This document shows positions 34,838 to 44,300 of a stretch of DNA of 64,000 nucleotides, piece by piece. A model generated the notes under the pieces. The model was not told the origin of the DNA, did no database searches, and saw only the letters and a program-made list of their open reading frames with translations. Each line of letters begins with the position of its first letter. The stretch's first letter is position 1. Both the position numbers and the translations under genes were made by a program. The DNA is taken from the NCBI GenBank assembly GCA_049890275.1, contig JBMHBT010000016.1, forward strand, positions 1-64,000, read 5' to 3'. The DNA comes from UBA7374 sp049890275. Lineage in GTDB: Bacteria; Verrucomicrobiota; Verrucomicrobiia; Opitutales; Coraliomargaritaceae.

Positions 34838-36568
34838 ATGTCTAAGATACCAGAAACTTGGAGTACACGCCTCGGCGTCATCCTCGCAGTAGCCGGCAGC
34901 GCTGTCGGCTTGGGCAACTTCCTTCGCTTTCCCGGCCAAGCCGCTCAGTTTGGCGGTGGTGCCTTCATGCTGGCCTATTTTATTGCCTTCCTCTTGATCG
35001 GCCTTCCCATTTGCTGGGCCGAATGGACGATGGGCCGCCACGGCGGACAAGCCGGCTTCAACTCCAGTCCAGGTATCTTTAATTACATAACCCGAAACCG
35101 CGCCTTCAAGTACCTCGGCCTCATCGGGGTACTCATTCCTGTCATCATCTACATGTACTATGTCTACATCGAAGCATGGTGCCTGGGCTACGCGGTCAAC
35201 TTCATCCTCGGAAACATGGATTTCACCGATGTCTCCAAGGCCGGTGAATTCTGGGGCAACTTTATCGGAATTGAGGCCAACGGCCAGGCAATCGGTTTTG
35301 GCGTCGGCCAGGTAGGCTTCTATCTCATTCTCGTCTTCCTCCTCAACTTTATCCTCATCTACCGGGGGATCGCCAAAGGCATCGAACTGTTCTGCAAGTA
35401 CGCCATGCCTACGCTGGTTCTTATCGCCTTTGTCATTCTGATTCGGGTACTCACCCTTGGCACACCCGATGCCGCCCACCCGGAGCGCAACGTCAACAAC
35501 GGCCTCGGCTTCATGTGGAACCCGACGAAAATGATCGTCGAAACAAAAGACGCTGATGGAAAATGGATTCAGGAGAAAGAAATTGTTTCCACTGAAGCGA
35601 TCGAACAAGCTAAAGCACGTGCTATTGCCGACCCCCATGTACGCCTGACCAAGCGCACGGTCCTTCAGCAATTAGCCAATCCAAACCTCTGGCTTGCCGC
35701 AGCCGGGCAAATTTTCTTCTCCCTCTCCGTCGGCTTCGGAGTCATCATTACCTACTCCAGTTATCTCTCGAAAAAAGACGATGTTGTCCTCAGCGGCCTC
35801 GCCGCTACCAGTGCCAACGAATTCTGCGAAGTCGCTCTCGGCGGCCTCATCACCCTGCCCGCAGCCGTCACCTTCCTCGGAGTCGCGGGAGTCGCCGGCA
35901 TGGGTACTTTTGGCCTCGGTTTCAATGTCCTACCTATGGTCTTCGCCAATATGGCCTTCGGGCAGCTCTTCGGCTTCCTCTTCTTTTTCCTCCTCTTCCT
36001 CGCCGCGGTCACCAGTTCCCTCTCCATGCTCCAACCCGGCATTGCCTTCCTCGAAGAATCCCTGCGCATCAACCGAAAACAATCCGTAGCTCTTCTTGGG
36101 CTCATCACCGCTCTCGGCTGCGGATTCGTCGTCTACTTCAGTAAAGACGTCAAGGCCCTCGACACGATGGACTTCTGGGTCGGTACTTTTCTCATCTTTG
36201 TCCTCTCCACCCTACAGATCATCATCTTCGGCTGGATCCTCGGTATAGATAAAGGCTTCAAACTCGCCCATCAGGGATCGGCGATTCGCATTCCCAACGT
36301 CTTCAAATTCATCATGAAGTACGTCAGCCCACTCTTTCTCATCATCATATTCGTCCTCTGGTGTGGAGCCAACCTCTTCGGCATCCATCTCGCCACCCTC
36401 CAGTCCGGGCCTGTCAGCGGATATGTTAGAGATCTCTTTGTCGAGCCCAACACAGCTGCCTGGCTCTCCGTATCCCTCATCCTCCTGGTCGCTGCTCTCT
36501 TCGCATTTTTCATTGCACACAGCCCCGACCTAAAAACTCAGCAGAAGGAGTCACCCCATGACCAATAG
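34838..36568 (+). CDS. Sodium-dependent (NSS/SNF-family) amino-acid transporter
   Basis: 576 residues with about 11-12 transmembrane helices. The first helix has the sodium- and substrate-binding signature TRLGVILAVAGSAVGLGNFLRFP, followed by ICWAEWTMGRHGG. Helix 6 region: AAGQIFFSLSVGFGVIITYSS; helix 8: TAVTSSLSML-like AAVTSSLSMLQPGIAFLEE. An insertion of about 50 charged residues between helices 5 and 6 (about 227-280, KMIVETKDADGKW onward) is unusual for LeuT-like transporters and should face the periplasm. It would import a neutral amino acid or similar solute with Na. A tiny membrane protein gene overlaps its 3' end, as in methionine/alanine importers of the MetPS kind. Confidence 0.93.
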   Translation: MSKIPETWSTRLGVILAVAGSAVGLGNFLRFPGQAAQFGGGAFMLAYFIAFLLIGLPICWAEWTMGRHGGQAGFNSSPGIFNYITRNRAFKYLGLIGVLIPVIIYMYYVYIEAWCLGYAVNFILGNMDFTDVSKAGEFWGNFIGIEANGQAIGFGVGQVGFYLILVFLLNFILIYRGIAKGIELFCKYAMPTLVLIAFVILIRVLTLGTPDAAHPERNVNNGLGFMWNPTKMIVETKDADGKWIQEKEIVSTEAIEQAKARAIADPHVRLTKRTVLQQLANPNLWLAAAGQIFFSLSVGFGVIITYSSYLSKKDDVVLSGLAATSANEFCEVALGGLITLPAAVTFLGVAGVAGMGTFGLGFNVLPMVFANMAFGQLFGFLFFFLLFLAAVTSSLSMLQPGIAFLEESLRINRKQSVALLGLITALGCGFVVYFSKDVKALDTMDFWVGTFLIFVLSTLQIIIFGWILGIDKGFKLAHQGSAIRIPNVFKFIMKYVSPLFLIIIFVLWCGANLFGIHLATLQSGPVSGYVRDLFVEPNTAAWLSVSLILLVAALFAFFIAHSPDLKTQQKESPHDQ

Positions 36569-36725
36569 CGGATGGATCATTATGGCCGCCTCCGTCGGCT
36601 CTGTTAGCATTCTCTTTGCTTGGTGTATCTATAAAGTACTCACCACCCCCGGCGAGACCGAGAAAATGCACGGCTTCGAGCAAAGTACTCTAGACACCCT
36701 CAACCGAGAAGAGAATCCGAACTAA
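36558..36725 (+). CDS. MetS-like small subunit of the NSS transporter
   Basis: 55 residues starting at ATG 36558 inside the last codons of the transporter gene (11-base overlap, different frame). A strong ribosome-binding sequence, AGAAGGAG at 36543-36550, lies seven bases upstream. The protein has one transmembrane helix (WIIMAASVGSVSILFAWCIY) and a short cytosolic tail KVLTTPGETEKMHGFEQ. Size, single helix and position directly after an NSS gene match MetS, the small subunit needed by Corynebacterium MetP. A required accessory role here is inferred. Its last 26 bases overlap the convergent Hpt gene. Confidence 0.75.
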   Translation: MTNSGWIIMAASVGSVSILFAWCIYKVLTTPGETEKMHGFEQSTLDTLNREENPN

Positions 36726-37101
36726 AGGCAGAGCAAGCCGCTTCGTATTCCGCCCGTATCGCAAAACGGCAGGCCTCCAAATCAAACGGCCTTGCCTCCA
36801 GAATCGCTGCCTCGATACCGCGGCACAAGGCAGCCAAACGCGATAACCCCAGATTCGCGGCACTACCGGAAATCGAATGAACCATCTCCCGTAGCGCTGC
36901 CTCCCCATCCGAATCGGTAAAACGTTCAATCGACGCCACATGACTACCCGACTCTACTAGGAAAAGCCCGAAAATCTCCAGCAGCAAAGCCTTCCGTCCC
37001 TCAGGATTGTTCGGATCGAAAATACCATCAAAGTGAGTCGAATCAAAAATCTCTGCAGTACGGTCGTACTCCACTCCATTAATTTCCGGAACTACGCTCA
37101 T
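36700..37101 (-). CDS. Histidine phosphotransfer (Hpt) domain protein
   Basis: 133 residues from ATG 37101; a TTG start at 37116 is possible. After a 30-residue lead (including STHFDGIFDP) comes a four-helix bundle with FGLFLVESGSHVASIERF and the phosphorylation motif REMVHSISGSAANLGLSRL (phospho-acceptor His75). It should shuttle phosphate between a hybrid kinase receiver domain and a response regulator in the cytosol. The hybrid kinase at 29952 lacks its own Hpt domain and is the only candidate partner in view. It follows ptsI by 21 bases, likely in one transcript. The 3' ends of this gene and the MetS-like gene overlap. Confidence 0.88.
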   Translation of the reverse strand: MSVVPEINGVEYDRTAEIFDSTHFDGIFDPNNPEGRKALLLEIFGLFLVESGSHVASIERFTDSDGEAALREMVHSISGSAANLGLSRLAALCRGIEAAILEARPFDLEACRFAIRAEYEAACSAFSSDSLLG

Positions 37102-37122
37102 ATCCTTTAAAATCAAAAAAAA

Positions 37123-38877
37123 TTACGATACAGTCATTTCACTCACTGCTGCATAAAACGCCTCCAATCGGTTTACGATCTCGCCCGGATCCTCCATCAT
37201 CAAGACCTCATCCACCAAGTCGCGCGCTTCTGCAGCAGACATATTGCGCACAAAATACTTTACCTCCGGTAGCATCGCAGGCGTCAGGCTCAACGAATCA
37301 GCACCCATACCCAGCAGTAAGCTCGCGTAGATGGGATCACCCGCGATTTCCCCGCAAACACTAACCGGAGTTCCCGCTTTGCGTCCCCCGTCAATGATCG
37401 CTCTCAAAGTCCGCAATACCGCCGGGTGCGTCGGCTCATACAAATGAGCCACACGATCATTCAATCGGTCCACTGCCATCAGATACTGAATCAAATCATT
37501 CGTCCCAATACTCAGAAAATCCGTATCCCGGGCTAACAAATCCACAATGCTGGCCGCACTCGGCACCTCCACCATAGCACCCACTTCAATCGCCTCGTTG
37601 AATTCTTCCCCGGATATCCTCAATTCGTCTTTTACCTCAGACAACACCTCATTGGCACGACGCAACTCATTCAGACCGCTGATCATCGGGTACATCAACT
37701 TCACATTACCAAATGCACTTGCCCGCAAAATTGCCCGAAGTTGAGTCTTAAAAATATCCTGATTCTCCAGGCAAAAACGAATCGCCCGAAAACCCATAAA
37801 AGATTGATCTTCTGCTCCCGTCTCCAGTGTCTTATCACCACCGATGTCCAGCGTTCGTATAATCACAGGTTGGCCATTTGTCGCCTCTGCCGCAGCCTTG
37901 TATTCCGCAAACTGCACAGCCTCCGAAGGATAACCGTGGTGGCGCAGAAAAATACCCTCGGTGCGAAATAGACCAATACCGTCTGCATGCATTTTCTGAA
38001 CAGAATCCATTTCATGCGCACCCTCTACATTAGCCATTAATGCAAGGTGCTCACCGTCCCGTGTTACCCCCGGTTCAGCTAAAGACGAGGCAAACAAAGC
38101 ATCCCGCTGGCGACGCTTCTCCGCCAACTTTCCGTAGCGGTACAAGCGTTCCTCCGAAGGATTGATAATAACCAAGCCCTCAAAGCCATCCACCACGATC
38201 TCGTCTCCCGTACGCAGAGTTGCAGTCGCATCATGTAAACCAACCACTGCAGGGATCCGCAAAGACCGGGCCATAATCACCGAGTGACTCGTCTGCCCGC
38301 CCGCATCCGTAATAAAACCTAACAACTTGCTCCGGTCCATGTCCGCCGCTTCCGATGGCGTAATATCCTCCGAAACAACGATGCAATTCTCCGCCAAATC
38401 CCCCAACCCCACCTTGTGGTGACCGAGCAGATTATTCAAAAGCCGACTCGAAACATCCTCAATATCCGATACCCGCTCCTTTAGGTAATCGTCCTCCATT
38501 GAGCTAAAAAAAGAAATGTAGCGCTGCGCCACATTATTGTAGCAATACTCCACGTTCTTGCCACTGGTCTTCAATTCATTCGCCACTTCCTCAATCAAAG
38601 CCGCATCTTCCAGCACAAGCAGGTGAGCATCAAAGATCCGTGCCTCCCCCTCACCCAGCGATTCTGCAATCTGATTCTTGACCGCCGTAATCTGCTCACG
38701 CGTCTCTAAAATCGCCTGATCCAGACGCTCCATCTCCGCATCCACGCCATCGTTTACATCGTAACAAGGCACATCCAACTTCGCCTGCAGGTAAACAAAA
38801 GCCTTTCCCCGGGCAACTCCCGGTGAAGCACCGATCCCTTTCAGGATCACTTCATTTCTATCGCTGTTTTCAGACAC
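37123..38877 (-). CDS. ptsI: PTS enzyme I (phosphoenolpyruvate-protein phosphotransferase)
   Basis: 584 residues, the usual length of plain enzyme I (no GAF domain, so not PtsP). Order of parts: HPr-binding helices (about 30-145), swivelling phosphohistidine domain with GGQTSHSVIMARSL (His198), and PEP-binding TIM barrel with GLFRTEGIFLR, the ligands at GTNDLIQYL, and the catalytic cysteine in SVCGEIAGDP. It takes phosphate from PEP and passes it to HPr. No ptsH, EII or hprK gene is visible in this window, so whether it serves sugar uptake or regulation is open. The Hpt gene follows closely. Confidence 0.95.
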   Translation of the reverse strand: MSENSDRNEVILKGIGASPGVARGKAFVYLQAKLDVPCYDVNDGVDAEMERLDQAILETREQITAVKNQIAESLGEGEARIFDAHLLVLEDAALIEEVANELKTSGKNVEYCYNNVAQRYISFFSSMEDDYLKERVSDIEDVSSRLLNNLLGHHKVGLGDLAENCIVVSEDITPSEAADMDRSKLLGFITDAGGQTSHSVIMARSLRIPAVVGLHDATATLRTGDEIVVDGFEGLVIINPSEERLYRYGKLAEKRRQRDALFASSLAEPGVTRDGEHLALMANVEGAHEMDSVQKMHADGIGLFRTEGIFLRHHGYPSEAVQFAEYKAAAEATNGQPVIIRTLDIGGDKTLETGAEDQSFMGFRAIRFCLENQDIFKTQLRAILRASAFGNVKLMYPMISGLNELRRANEVLSEVKDELRISGEEFNEAIEVGAMVEVPSAASIVDLLARDTDFLSIGTNDLIQYLMAVDRLNDRVAHLYEPTHPAVLRTLRAIIDGGRKAGTPVSVCGEIAGDPIYASLLLGMGADSLSLTPAMLPEVKYFVRNMSAAEARDLVDEVLMMEDPGEIVNRLEAFYAAVSEMTVS

Positions 38878-38954
38878 GTAAGACTATATAATTAGGCGTT
38901 GTACCTCAGGTATTCTAGTTTGGAAATCCCGCTCACAACACCTTTATAATCGGT

Positions 38955-39845
38955 TTAGCAAACGGATGTTTCAACAAAAAAGACCCCATCTCCCCAAGCC
39001 TCCTGAATCAACGCACGGATCTCCCCAACCGAAGCGGCCGAAGCCCCCGGCAATGCAAAACAACAGCTCCCGCTCCCGCTCATCCGGCAGGGCACTCCCA
39101 TCGCCTGCAAATCTTCCAACAGCAGCTGAATCGCGACAAACTTTCGACCCACCGTCGGCTCAAAATTATTGGACAACAATTCAGCAACCGGCCCGCCTTC
39201 CAGAAAGCGCTCCAAACGCGACCCTGCGATCGACTCTTCCTCGTAATCTCCGGGAACACCCAACGCACGGAGACGCCCGTACGCCCAAGCCGTCGAGACT
39301 GCAAAATCAGGCTTAAACAACAAAACCTTCTGACCCGCCAACCGAGCAGCCGCCGCTTCAGGCAGCGGCTCTACCCGCTCCCCCCGCCCCCGCATCACTG
39401 CAGGCCGCCCGTCCAGAAAGAAAATACAATCCGAGCCCAGCTCCGCCGCTGCCTCTTTCAATTCAACTCCATCCAGCGGACGCCCCGCCAGCTCATTCAT
39501 CGCCTGCAGAGCCACCGCCGCATTGCCACTGCCGCCCCCCAGACCTGCACCCACCGGGATCTTTTTCTCCAAAGAAAACGAAAAAGAAACCGCCTGCCCC
39601 GATCGGCGGCGAAAGACCTCCGCCGCCCGCAAGATCAGATTCTCCGGCCCCGTCGGCAAACCCACATCCGTACACTCCAGCGAATCCACCTCTGCACGGC
39701 GCACCCGCAGTGAATCCCCAAAACGAAGTGCCACCACCACAGAAGTCAACTCGTGAAAACCATCCTCCCGCGGACCATGCACCGACAACATCCAATTCAC
39801 CTTGGCCGGCGAATGCAGACAAATCTCTCGATCAGCTAACGACAT
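38955..39845 (-). CDS. ispE: 4-diphosphocytidyl-2-C-methyl-D-erythritol kinase
   Basis: 296 residues from ATG 39845; the frame is open for 78 more codons upstream, but those run into the divergent pyrF gene and are not family-like. GHMP-kinase motifs: HSPAKVNWMLSVHGPREDGFHEL at the start, the ATP loop PVGAGLGGGSGNAAVAL, and the C-terminal SGSGSCCFAL. It phosphorylates CDP-methylerythritol in the MEP pathway of isoprenoid synthesis. ispD, which makes its substrate, lies 0.8 kb away on the other strand. Confidence 0.96.
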   Translation of the reverse strand: MSLADREICLHSPAKVNWMLSVHGPREDGFHELTSVVVALRFGDSLRVRRAEVDSLECTDVGLPTGPENLILRAAEVFRRRSGQAVSFSFSLEKKIPVGAGLGGGSGNAAVALQAMNELAGRPLDGVELKEAAAELGSDCIFFLDGRPAVMRGRGERVEPLPEAAAARLAGQKVLLFKPDFAVSTAWAYGRLRALGVPGDYEEESIAGSRLERFLEGGPVAELLSNNFEPTVGRKFVAIQLLLEDLQAMGVPCRMSGSGSCCFALPGASAASVGEIRALIQEAWGDGVFFVETSVC

Positions 39846-39951
39846 ACGCATCACCATACGCTGAAAAAACCCACTCCGTCCAGAACACAGCGACCCAATC
39901 AAAACTTTTGCCAGTTGCCAAAATCGCCCTCGCTCACAAACATAATCAACC

Positions 39952-40653
39952 ATGCCAGAAGACAGACGCTGCCAACTCATCCTCGCACTCGACGTACCCA
40001 CACGCGAAGAAGCCCTCGCACTACTCGACCGCCTCGACGGCTCCGTCCAGTGGATCAAAGTCGGGCTCCAGCTCTTCACCGCCTACGGGCCCGACTTCGT
40101 CCGCCAAGTCGCCGACCGCGGTCATCGCGTCTTTCTCGATCTCAAACTGCACGACATCCCCAACACCGTCGCCAAAGCCGTCCAAAGCATCGCCGCGCTC
40201 CCCGTCGAAATGCTCACCCTCCACGCAGCCGGCGGCACCGAAATGATCCGCTGGGCCGAAGAAGCACGCGCCGAGCACGCGCCCCATCTCCATCTCCTCG
40301 GCGTCACCGTTCTCACCTCCATGAACGACCAACAACTCCGAGAGATCAACGTACAAGCCCCAGCCGAAGCACAAGTCCTCCACCTCGCTCGCATGGCCTG
40401 TCAGGCCGGCATCCAGGGCCTCGTCTGCTCCCCCCTCGAAATCACCCCCGTGCGCCAAACCATCGGCAGCGACCCCATACTTGTCACCCCCGGCATCCGC
40501 CCCGCCGGCAGCGCCAGCGACGAACAAAAACGCATCCTCACTCCCGCTCAGGCCGCCGCCGCAGGCTCCGATTACATCGTCGTCGGACGCCCTATCCTCA
40601 AAGCACCCGACCCCGCAGCCGCCGCCCACGCCATTCGCGCAGAACTCACTTAA
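39952..40653 (+). CDS. pyrF: Orotidine 5'-phosphate decarboxylase
   Basis: 233 residues, normal for the type 1 family; it converts OMP to UMP in the cytosol. The substrate-binding start is LILALDVPTREEALALLDRL, the lysine after the second strand is in WIKVGLQLF, and the catalytic Asp-x-Lys-x-x-Asp motif is FLDLKLHDIPNTV. The phosphate-binding end is VTPGIRP and DYIVVGRPI. It is divergent from ispE (106 bases between starts) and is followed one base after its stop codon by ispD, so these two are co-transcribed. Confidence 0.97.
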   Translation: MPEDRRCQLILALDVPTREEALALLDRLDGSVQWIKVGLQLFTAYGPDFVRQVADRGHRVFLDLKLHDIPNTVAKAVQSIAALPVEMLTLHAAGGTEMIRWAEEARAEHAPHLHLLGVTVLTSMNDQQLREINVQAPAEAQVLHLARMACQAGIQGLVCSPLEITPVRQTIGSDPILVTPGIRPAGSASDEQKRILTPAQAAAAGSDYIVVGRPILKAPDPAAAAHAIRAELT

Positions 40654-40654
40654 C

Positions 40655-41377
40655 ATGAACGGCCTCATCCTCCTCGCTGCCGGCAGCGGCACACGCATGC
40701 ACGGATCCGTCACCGACAAGATCCTCACACCCCTTGCCGGTCAGCCCCTCTTTCTCCACCCACTCCGCGCCTTTGCCCGCAGCGGAGTCGCCCAACAAGC
40801 CGTCCTCACCTACCGCGACGAAGCACAAAAAGCAGAACTCCAATCACACATCCCCGAAGAACTCCAGCAGTCCATCGACATCACCTATACCCCCGGCGGA
40901 GCCACCCGCCAACAATCCGTCCTCGCCGCACTCGAAATCCTCCCCCAAGACACCCAACTCGTCTTCGTTCACGACGCCGCCCGTCCCCTCATCACCGCGG
41001 CGGCCATCCAAACACTCCACCGTGCCGCCCAAACCGACGGCGCTGCCGCACTCGCCCATCCCGTCACCGACACTATCAAGCGCCTCCCCCAAGGAGCCGC
41101 ACCCCAAAACGCCGCACTCGAAGACCTCCAGCGCGACCGACTCTGGGCCATGGAGACCCCGCAAGCCTTTCCCTACACCGATCTCCTCACTGCCTACCGG
41201 CAAGTCGAGCAAGACCAACAAACCAGCACCGACGACGCCGCCGCATACGCTACCCTCGGTAAAACCGTCACCCTCGTAGACCATTCACTCCCCAACCCAA
41301 AACTCACCACCCCACAGGACCTCCCCTACCTCGAGCACCTGCTCAACAACCAAAGCGAAACCAAAGACAGGAAGTGA
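40655..41377 (+). CDS. ispD: 2-C-methyl-D-erythritol 4-phosphate cytidylyltransferase
   Basis: 240 residues from ATG 40655, directly after the pyrF stop. Nucleotidyltransferase motifs: LILLAAGSGTRMHGSVTDKIL (CTP loop), GGATRQQSVLAAL, VHDAARPLI, and the later ETPQAFPYTDLL and TDDAAAYATLG. It couples CTP to MEP in the isoprenoid pathway. Codon use in pyrF-ispD is richer in GC third positions (ending C) than in ispE, but all three fit the rest of the window. Its stop is followed immediately by the convergent stop of the large exported protein. Confidence 0.96.
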   Translation: MNGLILLAAGSGTRMHGSVTDKILTPLAGQPLFLHPLRAFARSGVAQQAVLTYRDEAQKAELQSHIPEELQQSIDITYTPGGATRQQSVLAALEILPQDTQLVFVHDAARPLITAAAIQTLHRAAQTDGAAALAHPVTDTIKRLPQGAAPQNAALEDLQRDRLWAMETPQAFPYTDLLTAYRQVEQDQQTSTDDAAAYATLGKTVTLVDHSLPNPKLTTPQDLPYLEHLLNNQSETKDRK

Positions 41378-41378
41378 T

Positions 41379-44300
41379 TCAGTTCAATTCACTGGTTTCT
41401 ATCCTCCTCGTTCCTTTTTTATACCTGTCCCGATCCGGCACTGCCTCCACCTTGAGGAGCCAAACCGCCCGTTTCTGTCCGTCTTCGTTCGTGGCAGTAC
41501 CGCACAAGTGACCGTTGTCCGAGAGACTCGTCAGGCGGAAGTTAGTCCACCGACTGCGCTCCGACTTCGGGAGAAGATCGGATATGGAGTATGGACTGAA
41601 GCCGAGGGGGGTAGCTGGTTCGATCGTTTCAGTCTCGGTGTTGCGCCGGGTGTTGCGCAGCCAGAGCTGCTCTCCAAAACGGGCGAGGATGCTGTGCTGC
41701 CCATCTTTGGCATTATTGATCCGGTAGGATCGGTGCGTACCACCGAGGCGGGTCTCCTCTCCGGATCGGTGGACCTTACCGTTGTGGTGGACGATGCAGC
41801 CGTCGTCGTTGATCGCAGCAATGGAGTCTGCGCTGGTATAGAGCGTCTCTCCCTGCAGGGAGAGGACCGTATGCTGCAGGCCGGCCGGTGTGCCGGATCG
41901 TTGGCGTGCGGCCAAAAGCTGGCTGCTGTTACGGGAGGCCATGCTGTTGAAGAAATAGCTGTTCTTGGCTTGAGCGGTTTGAAAACCGCTGTAGAGCGTG
42001 GTCTCTCCAGTACTGAAATCAAGGATTTCCTTGTCGGGCGCAGCGACGATTTGGTAGGTGCTGCGAAGGATCGGGCTGGTTGGCTGCTGTGCGCCTGTCA
42101 GTGTTTTATCGGCGATTACGGGGTTCTTGTAGACGGCGGCGCTCTGGGCCTGGTAGCGCACCGCAGCGGTGCAGAGGTCGGTCTGGAGGGCGGCCGTCGG
42201 GTAGGAAATGTCTTCCGATTGGTTGACGATGTATCGGTTGTCCTTCGTTAAATGCCCGTAGAAGACTCCGGTTTTATGGGCTTCGGTTTGGACGGTCACG
42301 GTGCTGCCATCGCAGGTTTGGGGCTGCTCGGTTGTTGCCGGTACAGTGGCTGCCCAGGGAGCGGTACGAGCCTCGATTGTGCTCGGAGTGATTTTCCATA
42401 CGACGGGATAGATCGACTCATCGGTACTCGCTACGGGCTCCGGTGGTTCGTAAGTCTCCCGTTCCCCCGCGGGTACGTAGGTCTCGTGGGTTGTCCATAC
42501 CGTGTAGGTTTCCACACAGCGACCGACGATGTAGCCGTTCTCATTCATATCCACTACGTCGTAATCGGCATCGTTTTGGCCGGGTTGTGGGAGTATCTGA
42601 AAACCGGTACCGGGGCTCCAGACCCGGGGCGAAGGCGCTGGAGCGCTGGAGTCATACTCGGTCTGTTGCCCTTGAAAGAGGACCCGGCCGTTATCAGTCA
42701 CGCGCAGAGGGGCGATTCGGGTCGTTTCCGTCAACTGGGTTGCACCCAGATCAATCAGCCCATAGCTCGGTACGCTTTGTATTTTCCGGTAGTCGGGGTC
42801 GAGGGGCGAGCGGCCGGAGCCTACGGTTTCGAGGTGGGTGTAACCATTGAAGGCATCGCCGCCGGGGAGGACTTGCTCGATGCTTTGCAGATTGTTTTCG
42901 GGGTCGTCATCATTGGCCAATCGCTCGATGAAGGCTTGTTCATAGGCGTCCGGGAGTCCGTCTGGCTCGGAGTCGACCGATATGTGGATCGTTTGCGTAG
43001 CTGCGGTAGAGCGGGCTCCGTCATCGTCGATCGCCACTGCGGAGATCCGGATCTCACCGACCGCGTTACTGGTCCATTCGCTGGCGTAGGCGTTGCCACC
43101 CGAGACAGTGGTTACGGGGCGCTGATTGACGGAGTATTCCACTTTTTCTACCGAGCCGTCGGCATCGCTCGCCTCGACCTCCAGTGCGATCTTCGCGCCA
43201 AGGATAAAATAACGATAGATGCTGGGAGCGATCCACTGAATCGTCGGGGCTTGGTTGGGCAAACTCGGGTCGGAAGCCGCTTCGCTGTGCAGACGAAAAA
43301 AAGCCATCGTTGGCAGGCGGGGTAAGGACTGGCGAATCGAAACGAGGATCTCCGCGTTGTCTCCCCGGCGGTCGGTGCCGAAGGCAGACCATTCCGCTGC
43401 GTTCAGATCACTTGTATAATCGATGCGGTAGATGCGATCGCGCACGCCGAACCACTTTAACTGGAGTTCCGAGTCGATGGCGAGCCGCTCCCCGGCCGAG
43501 TGCGGCAGAGAACCGACCCGGAACTCCTCCAGATTGGAGCGCCCGTCATTGTCGAGGTCGCTATCGGAGCTGCGTGCTGAAAGTCCCCTGGAGATGGGCT
43601 GGAGTTTATAGTAGTGCTCAAACATATCCTCCATTCCATCGCCATCGGTATCCGCGTTTTCAGGATCGCAGTACTCCGCATACTCGAGGGCATTTTTCAT
43701 CCCATCCCCATCGGGGTCGTCGTCGGGGCCCCTCTGCAGATTGCCGAAATGGTAGATTTCCCACCAGTCGGGGAGCCCGTCGCCGATGCCAGAATTTTCC
43801 GAGTCCTCGGCGACCCAAGACCGAAGATCCCAGGAGAAGAGGTGCTTGGCTTGGCCAATGGCGGCGGGAGCGAGGCTGTCCGGTCCGGTATCGTGAAGCC
43901 AGGGGTATCTTGGGGCCGGGTCGTCCTCTCCGGCGTCGAGGATGAGAGCTGGAGGCCAGCCGGGATCTCCGGGGGCGAAGCCGACTTCGGCAAAGCGGTC
44001 AAAAAACGGCGCACTGACAGACTTGAGCTGGCCAATCGCGGCGAGGGCCAGCCGACTGGGGTCGCTGACGGAAAAGTTGCCAACAAGGGTGTCGATAGCG
44101 GTGCCAGCGCCCCCCACGGGGGCAAGGACGATGGCGAGTTCTTCACGGGCCTCGGCAGCGATGTGCTGCAACTGACCGACAGCCAGTGGTGCCTTGTTGT
44201 CAACATTCAGCTCCGGCAGCGTGGCATCAATGAAGCCGCTGTCCGGAGCGCTGGCTTTGTACCACCAAGCGGGGTAGTTCTCCGGCCAGCCGAAATCGCC

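Noticed and set aside
39915..40658. Extremely Arg/Pro-rich 247-codon frame overlapping pyrF
   Set aside because: Composition is a frame-shift artefact of the GC-rich pyrF gene, whose frame has all catalytic motifs.
42252..43325. 357-codon and neighbouring open frames opposite the large exported protein
   Set aside because: They arise from the codon bias of the minus-strand gene, which has Ca-loop and Ig-like motifs.
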